Shown: positions 5,085 to 5,795 of the stretch, in pieces
How the letters are laid out: every line of letters starts with the position of its first letter
Position numbering within the stretch: position 1 is the stretch's first letter
NCBI GenBank assembly: GCA_040756735.1
Contig: JBFLYC010000067.1
Span: forward strand, 1 to 5,795
Length of the DNA: 5,795 nt
From: JBFLYC01 sp040756735
GTDB lineage: Bacteria > Bacillota > DSM-16504 > Desulfitibacterales > Desulfitibacteraceae
Direction of reading: 5' to 3'
Made by a program: the position numbers and the translations under genes
The notes under the pieces: model-generated
Told to the model about the DNA's origin: nothing
Database searches by the model: none
Seen by the model: only the letters and a program-made list of their open reading frames with translations

Positions 5085-5339
5085 AGCAGAGAGAATGGTG
5101 TCTGTAATGAAGCACTGCAGGCCTGTATATCTAGTAATAGGATATGGCTATAAATAGGTTTTTAGTAAACAGGCACTAAAATTTTAAAAATTTTACATTT
5201 TTAAAAGGAATATAAAGAAATATATAGAAAAATAACTAACATTGTCTAATATTTACTAATATATGTATAAAAATTAATAATGGTTCAAATGCAATGTAGG
5301 CTATATAAATGAACTCCATTAAAGAAAGGAGGAAGATTA
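5085..5339 (+). promoter_or_regulatory. AT-rich gap with a candidate promoter for the cas10 fragment
   Basis: There is no gene. An A/T block at 5178-5206 (AAAATTTTAAAAATTTT and neighbours) is nearly self-complementary. A possible promoter is TTGTCT (5242-5247), an 18-base spacer, and TATAAA (5266-5271), about 70 bases before the cas10 start. AAAGGAGG (5325-5332) lies 7 bases before TTG 5340 and fixes that start. No CRISPR repeats are visible here. Confidence 0.4.
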
Positions 5340-5699
5340 TTGCATAAAGAAATTCTTTATTTAGCAGGATTACTACATGATATTGGCAAGTTTATAGAAA
5401 GAAGTAAAAGTTACCCAGTTAATGACAAATTTAAGCTCATCAGAGTCGGGCATCCTAAATATTCAGCACAACTTTTAGAAGTTTTAATTCAGAAAAGTCC
5501 TTTTTTTCAAAGATTACCTAAAGAATTGATAGAATTAGTATTATATCATCATGAGCCCCGTAATGATTGGGAAAAGATAATTCAGCTTGCTGATTGGTTA
5601 TCATCGGCAGAGCGGGAGAAAGGGGATACCCACGAGAAGTACTTTGCTGTTCCATTAACTCCTATTTTTTCTAGCGTTAGTTTACTACGGCCTTTGTAA
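5340..5699 (+). pseudogene. csm1: Cas10/Csm1 N-terminal HD domain, truncated (type III CRISPR)
   Basis: TTG start with AAAGGAGG 7 bases upstream; 119 residues. The whole product matches the N-terminal HD nuclease domain of Cas10, most like Csm1 of type III-A. It has LAGLLHDIGKF (H13-D14), a conserved HPKYSAQLLE (H38), LVLYHHEP (H70-H71) and QLADWLSSAEREKGD (D85), followed by the PLTPIFSS segment that leads to the next domain. In the family the HD domain can cut single-stranded DNA. The two Palm/cyclase domains that make cyclic oligoadenylate, plus the C-terminal helices, should follow for another 600 or more residues. Here the frame ends after LLRPL at TAA 5697-5699, and the following sequence is unlike Cas10. 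A broken gene, probably split by an insertion at about 5685-5700, is most likely. No other csm genes, cas6 or array are in view. Confidence 0.82.
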
Positions 5700-5762
5700 A
5701 AAATAGGCTTAAACCCAGTAAAAATGGGCGTTTCCGGAATCATGTCCTGTATACACTAAAAA

Positions 5763-5795
5763 TCATTTAACCAGCATATCATACAATTCTTGCAG
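5763..5795 (-). CDS. C-terminal end of an unidentified - strand protein
   Basis: Reading leftward from the window edge gives L-Q-E-L-Y-D-M-L-V-K and TGA at 5763-5765. Ten residues are too few to assign a family. The position, just beyond the abrupt end of the cas10 homology and pointing toward it, would fit the 3' end of a transposase in an insertion sequence whose terminus lies near 5690. This is inference only. Confidence 0.3.
   Translation of the reverse strand: MQELYDMLVK

Noticed and set aside
5085..5339. Possible CRISPR array next to the cas10 fragment
   Set aside because: No regularly spaced repeats of 24-40 bases are present in this gap or elsewhere in the window.
5309..5347. 12-codon frame starting with ATG just before the cas10 start
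   Set aside because: It has no ribosome binding site of its own and merely reads through the cas10 ribosome binding site in another frame.

Overview
The window reads as moderately AT-rich DNA from a low-GC Gram-positive bacterium, most likely an anaerobic, spore-former-type member of the Clostridia (Peptococcaceae-like). The grounds are strong GGAGG-type ribosome binding sites, frequent TTG/GTG starts, a copper-amine-oxidase-like stalk-domain protein, a lipobox lipoprotein with a LysM-like tail, and a two-piece sigma factor resembling Bacillus SigO/RsoA. The species assignment is inference. This is an accessory region, and its right half is a patchwork of broken mobile and defence genes.

Left part (1-2620, all + strand): the C-terminal end of an unrecognised protein is closed by a good intrinsic terminator (208-241). 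A structured gene-free leader follows, then a small charged coiled-coil protein (485-814) whose terminator hairpin starts inside its own last codons. Next are a TTG-started lipoprotein (1006-1545) and a secreted stalk-domain protein (1600-2565), probably co-transcribed and both facing the cell envelope. A perfect 14-bp hairpin (2588-2620) separates them from the convergent genes on the right.

Middle part (2631-4083, - strand): in transcription order there is a TTG-started 83-aa protein resembling sigma region 2 (RsoA-like), an intrinsic terminator, and a sigma region 4 protein (SigO-like). A gene of unknown function then starts at a TAATG overlap. Two of these three genes look disrupted. The strong ribosome binding site and ATG of the region 4 gene lie one frame away from its coding frame. 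The downstream gene has a single in-frame TAA followed by 62 more open, protein-like codons. Together they suggest a split-sigma regulatory cassette with a linked gene, now decaying, recoded or carrying sequence errors.

Right part (4084-5795): a gene-free stretch leads to the C-terminal remnant of an IS66-family transposase (- strand). It is fused at about 4796-4803 to what looks like the C-terminal remnant of a serine recombinase (+ strand). After an AT-rich gap with a possible promoter comes the N-terminal HD domain of a Cas10/Csm1 protein (type III CRISPR), ending after 119 codons. The last bases hold a short - strand C-terminus that may belong to the element that broke cas10. No CRISPR array is visible.
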